A DNA stretch of 64,000 nucleotides, taken from assembly GCA_020622165.1 (NCBI GenBank), contig JACNMN010000001.1, positions 124,001-188,000 on the forward strand. The letters are read 5' to 3'. A model generated the notes under the pieces. It searched no databases and had not been told where the DNA came from. It saw only the letters and a program-made list of their open reading frames with translations. Every line of letters starts with the position of its first letter. Position 1 is the first letter of the stretch. This DNA is from Boseongicola sp. H5. Its GTDB lineage: Bacteria; Pseudomonadota; Alphaproteobacteria; Rhodobacterales; Rhodobacteraceae. Below, in pieces: positions 8,488-17,402 of the stretch. The translations under genes and the position numbers were made by a program.

Positions 8488-9330
8488 ATGAGCGGTATCG
8501 ATATCCTGCCCCCGCTGCGCGAGGTCATCGCCGCCCATGGGTTGAGCGCACGGAAATCGCTTGGGCAGAACTTTCTGCTGGATCTGAATCTGACCGCGAA
8601 AATCGCCCGGTCCGCGGGCGATCTGACCGGCTGCGACGTTCTTGAGATCGGCCCCGGACCCGGCGGGCTGACGCGCGGATTGCTGGCCGAAGGTGCGCGC
8701 CGCGTGGTCGCGGTCGAAAAGGATGCCCGCTGCCTGCCGGCCCTGGCCGAGATCGCGGCGGCCTATCCCGGCCGGCTTGAGGTGCTGAATGCCGATGCGC
8801 TGGATCTGGACTGGGCCGCGCATCTGCAGCCCCCGGTCAAGATCGTCGCGAACCTGCCCTATAATGTGGGGACCGAATTGCTGGTGCGCTGGCTGACGCC
8901 GCCGGTCTGGCCCCCGCTATGGGACAGCCTGACCCTGATGTTCCAGCGCGAGGTTGCAGACCGGATCGTGGCCCGGCCCGGCGGCAAGGCCTATGGGCGG
9001 CTGGCCGTGCTGGCGCAATGGCGCTGCGACGCGCGGGTTGTGATGGGATTGCCGCCCGAAGCCTTCACACCGCCCCCCAAGGTCAGCTCCGCCGTGGTGC
9101 ATCTGACCGCGTTGCCTCAGCCACGCTATCCCGCGGATCCGGATGTGCTGCAACGGGTCGTGGCCAAGGCCTTCAACCAGCGGCGCAAGATGCTGCGCGC
9201 CGCGCTCAAGGGGCTTGTCCCGGATATCGAGGCACGGATCGTGGCCGCCGGGCTGACGCCCACGGATCGGGCCGAACAGGTTCCGATCGAGGGGTTCTGC
9301 GCGCTGGCCCGCCAGATCGCGGCGGGCTGA
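8488..9330 (+). CDS. rsmA: 16S rRNA (adenine1518-N6/adenine1519-N6) dimethyltransferase RsmA (KsgA)
   Basis: 280 residues. The enzyme dimethylates the two adjacent adenines in the 3'-terminal hairpin loop of 16S rRNA using S-adenosylmethionine. Visible signatures are [11 protein letters not shown], the SAM-binding [16 protein letters not shown] (51-66), acidic VAVEKD, the catalytic NLPY (122-125) and [13 protein letters not shown] with [14 protein letters not shown] near the C-terminus. It starts 166 bases from the cassette's first gene, on the opposite strand. Normally it follows pdxA directly. Confidence 0.96.
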   Translation: MSGIDILPPLREVIAAHGLSARKSLGQNFLLDLNLTAKIARSAGDLTGCDVLEIGPGPGGLTRGLLAEGARRVVAVEKDARCLPALAEIAAAYPGRLEVLNADALDLDWAAHLQPPVKIVANLPYNVGTELLVRWLTPPVWPPLWDSLTLMFQREVADRIVARPGGKAYGRLAVLAQWRCDARVVMGLPPEAFTPPPKVSSAVVHLTALPQPRYPADPDVLQRVVAKAFNQRRKMLRAALKGLVPDIEARIVAAGLTPTDRAEQVPIEGFCALARQIAAG

Positions 9331-9338
9331 GCCCGGGC

Positions 9339-9941
9339 TTACTCGGCCGCTTCCTGAGGATTGCCCGACTTCGGCTCGGACGCCTCTTGCGCCGGGGCGT
9401 CGGGTGCGCTGTCGGCATCGGCCTTGCGCGGGCGCCGGGCGCGGGTGCGTTTCGGCTTGCCGGTACTTTCGGGCGTTTCCACAAGACCGCTATCGGCGGC
9501 GGATGCGGTGTCGATCACGTCGCCCAGGCCGGACTCCGACTGCGGAGCGTTGCGGGTGTCACCCTGATCGCCATCGTCGTTCCACGGCTGGCGCTGATCG
9601 CCCTGCTGGCCGTCGTCATTCCGCGGCGGGCGTTGATCGCGCTGCTGGTTCTGTTGATTCTGTTGCGCTTCCTGCGCCTCGCGCCGCGCATCCATCTCGC
9701 GCTGCGCTTCGCTCAGCATGCGGGTGTAATGCTCCGCATGCTGCTGGAAGTTCTCGGTCGCCACACGGTCGTTGGAAAGCTGTGCATCGCGGGCAAGCTG
9801 GTTGTATTTGTCGATAATCTGCTGCGGGGTGCCGCGCACCTTGCCCTCGGGCCCCGAGCTGTCAAACACACGGTTGACGATATTGCCGACGGAACGGTTC
9901 CGGTTCCCCTTGGACCGCGAGCGGTTCTTCGATGATCTCAT
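9339..9941 (-). CDS. DUF4167 domain-containing protein
   Basis: 200 residues from the ATG at 9941 (MRSSKNRSRSKGNRNRS); an in-frame ATG at 9977 would add 12 residues and neither has a strong ribosome binding site. The first 90 residues are the DUF4167 block: a basic N-terminus, FDSSGPEGKVRGTPQQI, IDKYNQLARDAQLSNDRVA and NFQQHAEHYTRML. The rest is low complexity: Gln/Asn runs, then Asp/Gly/Arg and a basic patch (KRTRARRPRKAD). The family is widespread in alphaproteobacteria, function unknown; the basic ends suggest nucleic-acid binding. It converges on rsmA, 8 bases from its stop. Confidence 0.85.
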   Translation of the reverse strand: MRSSKNRSRSKGNRNRSVGNIVNRVFDSSGPEGKVRGTPQQIIDKYNQLARDAQLSNDRVATENFQQHAEHYTRMLSEAQREMDARREAQEAQQNQQNQQRDQRPPRNDDGQQGDQRQPWNDDGDQGDTRNAPQSESGLGDVIDTASAADSGLVETPESTGKPKRTRARRPRKADADSAPDAPAQEASEPKSGNPQEAAE

Positions 9942-10182
9942 TGGTTTTTCTGTTCCAGTGTTCTGGTAGGGCCGCATCGGATCAGCCCCGTGCCGATCCC
10001 GTATACATGCGCCTTGGGTCGAGTATAGAGTGACCCGTTTCTGTGGCAAAACCACGGGCGATTGGCCAAGCCAATCTGCGTCCGTTGGGTAGGGAGTAAC
10101 CACGCAATGCGGGCCAAAACAAGGCCAAAGTGACGGCAGCACGCTGTTTTTTGCCCAAATTGGCCGGTTTTCGCACTTTACC

Positions 10183-11025
10183 TCATGCGCGAGCCCGCCC
10201 GCTGACGACCCGGGGCCTGCCATCCATATCGGAATGCACGGCAATCTCTTCAAGCCCGGCCGCGCGGAAGAGAGCGGAAACCGCGGGCCCTTGCGTCCAT
10301 CCGATCTCGACAAGCAGCCGGCCGCCCCGCGCCAGATGATGCGGCGCCCCGGCCGTGATCGCGCGATAGGCCGCAAGGCCGTCCCCGCCATCGGTCAGGG
10401 CAAGATGGGGCTCGTGGTCGCGGACATCGGGCGCCAGATCGGCCATTTCCGTGGCGGAGATATAGGGCGGGTTCGACACGATCAGATCAAACCTGCCGGT
10501 GACGTCCGCGGTCCAGTCCGACAGGCGCAGGTCGAGCTTGTCGGACAGGCCCAGTCCGGTCGCGTTCCGATCCGCGACCGCCAGAGCCTCGGGCGAGATA
10601 TCCGTGCCCAGCCCGGTGGCCCCCGGGCGCACCGCCAGAAGGCTGAGCAGGATGCAGCCCGTGCCGGTGCCCAGATCAAGCACCGTCGAAAACGGCGCGC
10701 TCAGGGCCAGATCGACCAGCGTTTCGGTTTCCGGGCGCGGGTCCAGAACATCCCGCGTCACCCGGAACCAGCGCCCGTAAAACCAGCGCCCGCCAAGGAT
10801 ATGGCTGACCGGCTCGCGGTCCAGCCGACGGGCGATGGCGGTTTCGAAGGAGCGCGCCGCCGGGTCGCCCAACGGATCCTGCAACCGAAGGATCACGCGG
10901 TCGGGCGGGACACCCAGGGCGCCGGCCATCAGCCAGCGCGCGTCCCGGTCGGCCCCGTCCAGCCCCGCCGCGCGCAGCCGGTCGCGGCCTGCGGTCAGGG
11001 CCGTCTGGATCGTCCGGGGTGTCAC
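10183..11025 (-). CDS. prmC: peptide chain release factor N5-glutamine methyltransferase PrmC
   Basis: 280 residues. PrmC methylates the glutamine of the GGQ motif in release factors. The SAM-binding motif [10 protein letters not shown] (115-124) and the catalytic NPPY (185-188) are intact, and the N-terminal helical domain with [15 protein letters not shown] is typical. The start is GTG, overlapping the prfA stop by four bases (GTGA), so enzyme and substrate are co-translated, a widely conserved pairing. Confidence 0.95.
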   Translation of the reverse strand: MTPRTIQTALTAGRDRLRAAGLDGADRDARWLMAGALGVPPDRVILRLQDPLGDPAARSFETAIARRLDREPVSHILGGRWFYGRWFRVTRDVLDPRPETETLVDLALSAPFSTVLDLGTGTGCILLSLLAVRPGATGLGTDISPEALAVADRNATGLGLSDKLDLRLSDWTADVTGRFDLIVSNPPYISATEMADLAPDVRDHEPHLALTDGGDGLAAYRAITAGAPHHLARGGRLLVEIGWTQGPAVSALFRAAGLEEIAVHSDMDGRPRVVSGRARA

Positions 11026-12077
11026 CCCTCCATCTCCGCCAGCATGCGGGCCTGATCATCGGCGATCAGCGCGTCGATCACCTCGTCCAGATCGCCCTGC
11101 ATCACCTGATCGAGCTTGTAGAGCGTCAGGTTGATCCGGTGATCCGTCATCCGGCCCTGGGGGAAGTTATAGGTGCGGATCCGCTCGGACCGGTCGCCCG
11201 AGCCGACCTGCGATTTCCGGTCCGCGGCGCGGGCGTCGTCCATCCGCTGCCGTTCCAGATCGTAGAGCCGCGCCCGCAGAACCGACATGGCGATTTCCCG
11301 GTTGCGGTGCTGCGATTTCTCCGAACTGGTGACGACGATACCCGAGGGGATATGGGTGATCCGCACCGCGCTGTCGGTGGTGTTCACATGCTGCCCGCCC
11401 GCGCCGGACGCGCGCATCGTGTCGATGCGGATATCGGCGGCGGGAATATCGATATCGACCTCCTCCGCCTCGGGAAGGACCGCGACCGTCGCGGCCGATG
11501 TGTGGATGCGCCCTCCCGATTCCGTGCTTGGAACCCGCTGGACCCGGTGAACGCCGCTTTCGTACTTCAGCCGGGCAAAGACCCCCTCCCCCGAGACATG
11601 GCCGATCACCTCCTTGATACCGCCAAGCTCGGTCAGGCTCTGCTCGATGATCTCCAGCTTCCAGCCATGCGCCTCGGCGTAGCGCTCGTACATGCGCAGC
11701 AGATCGGCGGCGAAAAGCGCGGCCTCGTCACCGCCGGTTCCGGGACGGATCTCGATCATCGCGGGACGCGCATCCGCCGCATCGCGCGGCAATAGCGCAA
11801 TGCGCAACGCCTGTTCGGCCTTGGGCAGCGCGGCGCGAAGAACCGGCAATTCCTCCTCCGCCAGCGCCTTCATCTCGGGATCGCCCAGCATCGCCTCGGC
11901 ATCGGCGATATCCGCAAGCAGTTGATGATAGGCGGAAATCTGCTCCACGATGGGCTTCAACTCGGCATATTCGCGGCTGATCACGGCAATCTCGGAGGCC
12001 TGCGGCCCGGCATTCAGCCGCGCTTCGAGAAACTCGAACCGGTCGGTGATCTGGTGCAGGCGGTCGGTGGGCAGCAT
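11022..12077 (-). CDS. prfA: peptide chain release factor 1
   Basis: 351 residues, normal for RF1. The catalytic GGQ is at 227-229 within [18 protein letters not shown]. The codon-recognition tripeptide is P183-S184-T185 in the family's PxT position, which identifies RF1 (UAA/UAG) rather than RF2. It is upstream of and coupled to prmC, which modifies its GGQ glutamine. Confidence 0.97.
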   Translation of the reverse strand: MLPTDRLHQITDRFEFLEARLNAGPQASEIAVISREYAELKPIVEQISAYHQLLADIADAEAMLGDPEMKALAEEELPVLRAALPKAEQALRIALLPRDAADARPAMIEIRPGTGGDEAALFAADLLRMYERYAEAHGWKLEIIEQSLTELGGIKEVIGHVSGEGVFARLKYESGVHRVQRVPSTESGGRIHTSAATVAVLPEAEEVDIDIPAADIRIDTMRASGAGGQHVNTTDSAVRITHIPSGIVVTSSEKSQHRNREIAMSVLRARLYDLERQRMDDARAADRKSQVGSGDRSERIRTYNFPQGRMTDHRINLTLYKLDQVMQGDLDEVIDALIADDQARMLAEMEG

Positions 12078-12108
12078 CTGCGCGGTGTCGCTTGAGCGCC
12101 GGGAAAGG

Positions 12109-12558
12109 TCAAGAGCCCAGCTGTTCCAGCCACCGGGTCACGCGCCTGTCATTCACGCCCATGTCAGAGTGGCCGAAGCGGGAGCGGGAGAAGACCTCGA
12201 TCGCGGCCTGCCCCGTATCCTCCGCCGGGCGGACACGGATCGAGATCGCATCGGGAAACCCCATGAGCGCCGTGCGATGCACATAGGTCATATGCCCCTC
12301 CGCCACGGTCCCTCCGATCAGCCGCGCCCCGTCGCCACGGGCGATTTCATCAATGCGAGCGGACACATCGGCCACGGTGCCGGGGCGTGTGACGGCCTCA
12401 TCTCCCCTGAGAAGAACGAAATTCGGGGTGTCGGGCGGCGTGACGTCGGCGGGGTCCAGATGCCAGACCTCGGCAGGCATAGGGACCAGCCGCATGACAA
12501 TCGCGGTGCCGGCGAAAAGAACCGCGACGATGCCCACGGCGATGACGATGAAACGCAT
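12109..12558 (-). CDS. DUF1499 family membrane-anchored protein
   Basis: 149 residues. One N-terminal transmembrane helix or uncleaved signal (about 3-24) is followed by a globular domain ending in [18 protein letters not shown], the hallmark of DUF1499: an Arg/Ser-rich strand, FG-xSD-GVNxxR, and a short final helix. The function of the family is unknown. A paralogue with the same ending lies at 39217-39687. It follows prfA by 31 bases upstream on the same strand, but an operon with prfA is unproven. Confidence 0.85.
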   Translation of the reverse strand: MRFIVIAVGIVAVLFAGTAIVMRLVPMPAEVWHLDPADVTPPDTPNFVLLRGDEAVTRPGTVADVSARIDEIARGDGARLIGGTVAEGHMTYVHRTALMGFPDAISIRVRPAEDTGQAAIEVFSRSRFGHSDMGVNDRRVTRWLEQLGS

Positions 12559-12646
12559 TCAAACCCTCCGAACCTCTGCCCGCCATCCTGCGGCCGTGCC
12601 GCGTCACGTCAAGGGGGCCACCGTAAAAGCTATCGCCGGGGCGGGG

Positions 12647-13825
12647 TCATCCCGCGGCCCGGGCCGCACCGTCGAGGGAGCCCGCCACCGCCCGCGCGAT
12701 CACCCGCTCCTCATCCGTGGGCACCACCAGCACCGGAACCGGCCCCGCATCGATGCGCGGGGCGCTGACCTCATTGGCGGCGGGCGCGATGCTGAGGCCC
12801 AGAAAGCCCAGCCCCGCAATGGCCCGTGCCCGGATCGGGGCCGCGTTTTCTCCGATGCCGCCGGTGAACACCACCGCATCGACCCCGCCCAGAACCGCCG
12901 CCATCGCCCCGATCTCCCGCCGGAGACGAAAGACATAGTAATCAATGGCTTCCGCGGCTTCCTTGCGGTCGCTCTCCAGCAGCGTCCGCATGTCGTGACT
13001 GAGGCCCGACAGCCCTTTCAGCCCGCTTTCGCGATACAGAAGATCGCTGATCTGATCCGCGGTCAGGCCTTCGCTCTGCATCATGTAGAGCAATACGCCC
13101 GGATCGAGCTGGCCCGAGCGGGTGCCCATTGGCAACCCGTCCAGCGCCGAAAATCCCATGGACGAGCCCACGGAACGGCCCTGCCGGATCGCGCAGATCG
13201 ACGCGCCGTTGCCCAGATGCGCCACGATCACCCGACCGTCGGCCAGACGCGGCCAGTCCCGACGCATCGCACCCATCACGTAATCATAGCTGAGCCCGTG
13301 GAAGCCGTAGCGCCGCACACCCTTGTCGTAATAGCGGCGCGGCAGGGCGAACGTGTCGTTCACCCACGGGTGGCCGCGGTGAAACGCGGTGTCGAAACAG
13401 GCGATCTGCACCGCCTCGGGAAAGGCCGCCTGTGCGGCCTCCACCGCCGCCAGATTATGGGGCTGATGCAGGGGCGCGAGCGGCTCGTACCCGCGCAGAA
13501 GGTATAACAATGGTATATCAATCTGCCGTGGCCCGTCGATATCGGGGCCGCCATGCACCACGCGGTGGCCGACGCCCGCGATGGGCCGCCCGGCGGTGAG
13601 CGGGGCCAGCGCATCCAGGATCGCCTGCACGCCGCCCGCGTGATCCGTCGGGCCGAGATCGGTGTCCTGCCGCGCGGCGCCGCGCGGCTCCAGGATCAGC
13701 CGGGCCGCGGGGCCGAGCGCGTCGATCTGGCCGCGCGCCTCCTCCACCGGTTCGGCGGCGGCGGCATAGAGCCCGAACTTGATCGAGGAGGAGCCCGCGT
13801 TCAGGGTGAGGATCAGCCGGCTCAT
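12647..13825 (-). CDS. ackA: acetate kinase
   Basis: 392 residues, full length. It interconverts acetate plus ATP with acetyl phosphate plus ADP. Signatures include the N-terminal ILTLNAGSSSIKF, HRVVHGG, FDTAFH, FHGLSYDYV, ahead of HLGNGASICAI, DLLYRESGLKGLSG and VFTGGIGENAA. It overlaps the upstream phosphotransacetylase fusion by four bases (ATGA), so the two enzymes of the acetyl-CoA/acetate pathway are translated together. Confidence 0.96.
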   Translation of the reverse strand: MSRLILTLNAGSSSIKFGLYAAAAEPVEEARGQIDALGPAARLILEPRGAARQDTDLGPTDHAGGVQAILDALAPLTAGRPIAGVGHRVVHGGPDIDGPRQIDIPLLYLLRGYEPLAPLHQPHNLAAVEAAQAAFPEAVQIACFDTAFHRGHPWVNDTFALPRRYYDKGVRRYGFHGLSYDYVMGAMRRDWPRLADGRVIVAHLGNGASICAIRQGRSVGSSMGFSALDGLPMGTRSGQLDPGVLLYMMQSEGLTADQISDLLYRESGLKGLSGLSHDMRTLLESDRKEAAEAIDYYVFRLRREIGAMAAVLGGVDAVVFTGGIGENAAPIRARAIAGLGFLGLSIAPAANEVSAPRIDAGPVPVLVVPTDEERVIARAVAGSLDGAARAAG

Positions 13826-15198
13826 GGCGATTTGCTCGCCGCGTAAAGCGCCGCGATGGCGCAGGAGGCCAGCCGCGCCTTGTCGTCATCGGCCCGGCTG
13901 GTCAGGATGATCGGCACTTGCGCGCCCATGACGATGCCGCCGGCCTCCGCATGGGCAAGGAAGGTGAGCTGCTTGGCCAGCATGTTGCCGGATTCCATAT
14001 TAGGCGCCACGAGGATATCCGCCCGACCTGCCACCAGACCCTTGAGGCCCTTGGTCCGCGCGGCATCCAGATCGACGGCGTTGTCCATCGCCAGCGGCCC
14101 ATCCACCAGACCGCCGGTGATCTGTCCCCGGTCGGCCATTTTCGACAGGATCGCCGCGTCCAGCGTCGACGGGATCGACGCGGTCACGGTCTCCACCGCC
14201 GACAGGATCCCGACCTTCGGCTGCTCCACCCCAAGGGCCAGCGCAAGATCGATGGCGTTCTGGACGATGGACATCTTGCAATCCAGATCGGGCGTGATGT
14301 TGATCGCCGCGTCGGTCACGAACAGCAGATGCGTCAGCCCCGGCACATCCATCACGAAGACATGGGACAGGCGGCGATTGGTGCGCAGCCCGCCCTCCTT
14401 CTTCAACACCGCATGCAGGATCTGGTCGGTGTGCAGATGGCCCTTCATCACCGCGCGCGCCCGGCCTTCATGCACCAGCGCCACGGCCCGCAGCGCGGCG
14501 GCCCGGTGATCGGGAATGTCGATGATGTCGAGCCCGCCCAGATCGCCGCCCGCCTCTTCGGCGGCGGCGGCGATCTTGCGGGCGGAGCCAACGAGGATCG
14601 GGTCGATCAGCGTGTGATCGCGCGCCAGAAGCGCGCCCATCAGCGCATCGGGCGTTTCGGGGGCCACGACGCTGGTGGGGATCGCGGGCAACGGTGCCGC
14701 CATTTCCAGCAACCGGTCGAAATGCACATGGCGCTGCACGGTCAGGCCGGGCAGGTCGTGCACATCGAAATGCTGCACCACCGCGGGGGCGATGACGCGG
14801 GCCTCACCCTCGGCAATCCGGCCTTCGGGACCATCGACCCAGATCTCGAAACGCACCACGTTCTCGGGCAGTTTTTCGATCACACGCACGGCGGCGGTCA
14901 GCGTATCGCCCGCATGGGCCCGGCCCAGAAAGCGCAGGGACTGATCCAGATAAAGCGTGCCCGGCCCGGGCAACTGGTTGCCCAGAACGCCCGAAATCAG
15001 CGCCGCCAGCCAGGCCGAGGGGGCGACCGCTTCGGGCCGGCCATCGCCGTCGCCGTCTTCCTTCGGCAGATGCATCGGGTTGAGATTGCCGCTGGAATTG
15101 GCAAAGACATAGAGATCGTCGGCAAGGCAGAGCCGCTCCAGACTGGCCTGCATCCCGGGCTCGATCGCGTCATAGGGGGTGGTCGTGAATTTGGGCAT
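13822..15198 (-). CDS. MaoC-like / phosphate acetyltransferase fusion protein
   Basis: 458 residues. Residues about 1-140 are a MaoC hot-dog domain; residues about 160-455 are a phosphate acetyl/butyryltransferase domain (LIDPILVGSARKI, VMKGHLHTDQILHAVL, VTDAAINITPDL, GPLAMDNAVD, VAPNMESGNMLAKQL). This fusion is known in alphaproteobacteria, usually labelled bifunctional enoyl-CoA hydratase/phosphate acetyltransferase. In the hot-dog domain the hydratase signature reads SGNLNPMH, with Asn where active R-hydratases have the catalytic Asp (DxNPxH), so hydratase activity is doubtful and an acyl-CoA-sensing or oligomerisation role is possible. The C-terminal half supplies acetyl phosphate to AckA. 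Confidence 0.88.
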   Translation of the reverse strand: MPKFTTTPYDAIEPGMQASLERLCLADDLYVFANSSGNLNPMHLPKEDGDGDGRPEAVAPSAWLAALISGVLGNQLPGPGTLYLDQSLRFLGRAHAGDTLTAAVRVIEKLPENVVRFEIWVDGPEGRIAEGEARVIAPAVVQHFDVHDLPGLTVQRHVHFDRLLEMAAPLPAIPTSVVAPETPDALMGALLARDHTLIDPILVGSARKIAAAAEEAGGDLGGLDIIDIPDHRAAALRAVALVHEGRARAVMKGHLHTDQILHAVLKKEGGLRTNRRLSHVFVMDVPGLTHLLFVTDAAINITPDLDCKMSIVQNAIDLALALGVEQPKVGILSAVETVTASIPSTLDAAILSKMADRGQITGGLVDGPLAMDNAVDLDAARTKGLKGLVAGRADILVAPNMESGNMLAKQLTFLAHAEAGGIVMGAQVPIILTSRADDDKARLASCAIAALYAASKSP

Positions 15199-15397
15199 TC
15201 TGCCTCCGGTCGCTGCTCGCCTGTTATCTGGGTATCCTACCGGAAAATTGCGACACTGCCTTGACGCAAGTCAGTTTTTTGTGCCCGGGCGCGGCGCGTC
15301 CTGCCGCCGCAGGCCTCCCGGCGGCCGAGATATGGCGGGGGCGTCGGACCCGGAGCCCGGAAGGCGAACCGGGCCCGATGCGCCGATGCCGCCCCGC

Positions 15398-17167
15398 TCA
15401 GTGGTTGTCGCGCGGCAGCACCCGGGCGATGCGTTGATAGGCGGTGGCGAGTTCCAGACAGCCGCCTTGCGCCAACTGGCCCACATGGGTGCGATAGATT
15501 TCCTGCCACGGGGTCTGATGCTCCAACTCCGGCGGCGTCCAGGCGGCGCGCCGGGCGCGCCATTCATCCGCCGCGATGGTGCAATCGAGCGTGCCCGCAT
15601 TCAGATCGAGCCGCACCGGATCCCCGGTTTGCAGAAGCGCCAGCCCGCCCCCCACCACGGCCTCGGGCGAGGCATTGAGGATCGAGGGGCTTTCCGACGT
15701 GCCCGACTGGCGGCCGTCGCCCACCGTGGGCAGATGCCGGATGCCCGCCTGGATCAGCGCATCGGGGGGCTGCATGTTCACCACTTCGGCGGACCCCGGA
15801 TAGCCCACGCAGCCCACGTTGCGGATGAACAGAATGCTGGTTTCATCGATGCCGAGAGAGGCGTCGTTGATGCGGTCGTGATAATCCTCGGGCCCCTCGA
15901 ACACCACCGCGCGGGCCTCGAACACCCCGTCTTTCAGGAACCGGGCGCGGAAATCCTCGGAGATGACGGAGGTTTTCATCAGCGCGCTGTCGAAGAGATT
16001 GCCCGACAGCACCAGAAAGCCCGCATTGTCCCGCAGCGGGTCATCGACCGGGCGGATCACATCGCGATCGAGGCTGCGCGCGCCGCCCAGCGCCTTGGCC
16101 ACGGGTTTGCCGCTTGCTGTCATCGCCTGCCCGTCGAGATGCCCCGCGGCCAGAAGCTCCCCCATCACCGCCGGAACGCCGCCCGCGCGGTAGAAGCTTT
16201 CGCCCAGATAGCTGCCGGCGGGCTGCATGTTCACCAGAAGCGGCAGGGCATGGCCGATCACCTCCCAATCCGTCACGTCGAGCGGCACGCCCGCATGGCG
16301 CGCGATGGCCTGCAGATGCGGCGGCGCATTGGTGGAGCCGCCGATGGCGGTGTTGACGCGAATGGCGTTTTCGAAGGCGGCGCGGGTCAGGATCCGGGAC
16401 GGTTTCAGATCCTCGTTGACCATCGCGACCGCACGGGCGCCGGTGGCGAAGGCCATTTCCATGCGTTCGCGGAACGGGGCGGGAATGGCCGAAGATCCCG
16501 GCAGCGTCATGCCCAGCGCCTCGGCCAGCGCGTTCATGGTGGAGGCGGTGCCCATCGTGTTGCAATGACCCAGCGACGGCGCCGAGGCGCAGGCGCGGTC
16601 CATGAACTCCTCGTAGTCGATCTTGCCTTCGGCCAGCAGCCGGCGGCTTTCCCAGATGATCGTGCCGGAACCCGCGCGCCGGCCCTGCCACCAGCCGTCG
16701 AGCATCGGGCCGCCGTTGAGCGCGATGGCGGGGATATCCACGGTGGCCGCCCCCATCAGCATCGCCGGCGTGGTCTTGTCGCAGCCCGTGGTCAGCACAA
16801 CCCCGTCGATCGGGTAGCCGTGCAGCACCTCGACAAGGCTCAGATAGGCAAGGTTCCGGTCGAGCGCGGCAGTGGGTCGTTTGCCGGTTTCCTGGATCGG
16901 GTGGACGGGAAATTCCATCGGGATGCCGCCCGCGTCGCGGATGCCGGCCTTGATCCGGTCCATCAGGAAGACGTGGATCTTGTTGCAGGGCGCCAGATCG
17001 GAGCCGGTATTGGCGATGCCGATGATCGGCCGGCCCGATTGCAGTTCGCCCCGGGTGAAGGTCTGGTTCTGGTAGCGTTCGAGATAGAGCGCGGTCATGC
17101 CCGGGTTGTTGGGATTGTCGAACCATTCCTGGCTGCGATAGCGACGATGCGCGCGGGTATCAGACAT
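15398..17167 (-). CDS. IlvD/Edd family sugar-acid dehydratase
   Basis: 589 residues. The iron-sulfur cysteines of the family are at C61 (LAPCNK), C129 (TTGCDK) and C202 (LGHCNTMG). The spacing matches characterised [2Fe-2S] pentonate dehydratases of the L-arabinonate/D-xylonate type better than the branched-chain-amino-acid enzyme. Other family blocks are ETGKRPTAALDRN, GGSTNAPPH and YHDRIND. The reaction is inferred to be dehydration of an aldonate to a 2-keto-3-deoxy acid. It stands alone, 200 bases downstream of the pta fusion start; the exact substrate is not decidable. Tandem repeats lie before its start. Confidence 0.88.
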   Translation of the reverse strand: MSDTRAHRRYRSQEWFDNPNNPGMTALYLERYQNQTFTRGELQSGRPIIGIANTGSDLAPCNKIHVFLMDRIKAGIRDAGGIPMEFPVHPIQETGKRPTAALDRNLAYLSLVEVLHGYPIDGVVLTTGCDKTTPAMLMGAATVDIPAIALNGGPMLDGWWQGRRAGSGTIIWESRRLLAEGKIDYEEFMDRACASAPSLGHCNTMGTASTMNALAEALGMTLPGSSAIPAPFRERMEMAFATGARAVAMVNEDLKPSRILTRAAFENAIRVNTAIGGSTNAPPHLQAIARHAGVPLDVTDWEVIGHALPLLVNMQPAGSYLGESFYRAGGVPAVMGELLAAGHLDGQAMTASGKPVAKALGGARSLDRDVIRPVDDPLRDNAGFLVLSGNLFDSALMKTSVISEDFRARFLKDGVFEARAVVFEGPEDYHDRINDASLGIDETSILFIRNVGCVGYPGSAEVVNMQPPDALIQAGIRHLPTVGDGRQSGTSESPSILNASPEAVVGGGLALLQTGDPVRLDLNAGTLDCTIAADEWRARRAAWTPPELEHQTPWQEIYRTHVGQLAQGGCLELATAYQRIARVLPRDNH

Positions 17168-17178
17168 GAGTTTGTTCC

Positions 17179-17210
17179 GAATAGTGAAACCACGGGCCGT
17201 ATTGTGAGAC
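17179..17210 (-). promoter_or_regulatory. tandem repeat upstream of the sugar-acid dehydratase
   Basis: Two similar 12-mers, GAATAGTGAAAC (17179-17190) and GTATTGTGAGAC (17199-17210), match at 9 of 12 positions and are 20 bases apart, two helical turns, immediately before the dehydratase ATG at 17167. This is the geometry of a tandem repressor site; the regulator is unknown. Confidence 0.35.
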
Positions 17211-17402
17211 CTTCCCGCTCTACATACCCGGCGGGCCAGGAAAACAACAGAGCGATCTGGGTGAAACCGGCCTGCATGGGCTCAATCGCTAATGGGCCAC
17301 GGAAAGCAACCGGCCCGGATGAACCAGATTGCACTTGACCTGATTTCGCGGCCGGCCGCATGATTTCTTCCATTGATTTAGGTGCTTTCAAGAGGAAACG
17401 GC

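Noticed and set aside
9361-9935. Plus-strand frames through the DUF4167 gene
   Set aside because: The minus-strand DUF4167 motif is clear; the opposite-strand hydrophobic runs come from Gln/Asp/Arg codon repeats.
15179-17338. 719-codon plus-strand open frame opposite the dehydratase
   Set aside because: Entire length is antisense to the IlvD/Edd gene with its three Fe-S cysteines; composition is shadow-like.
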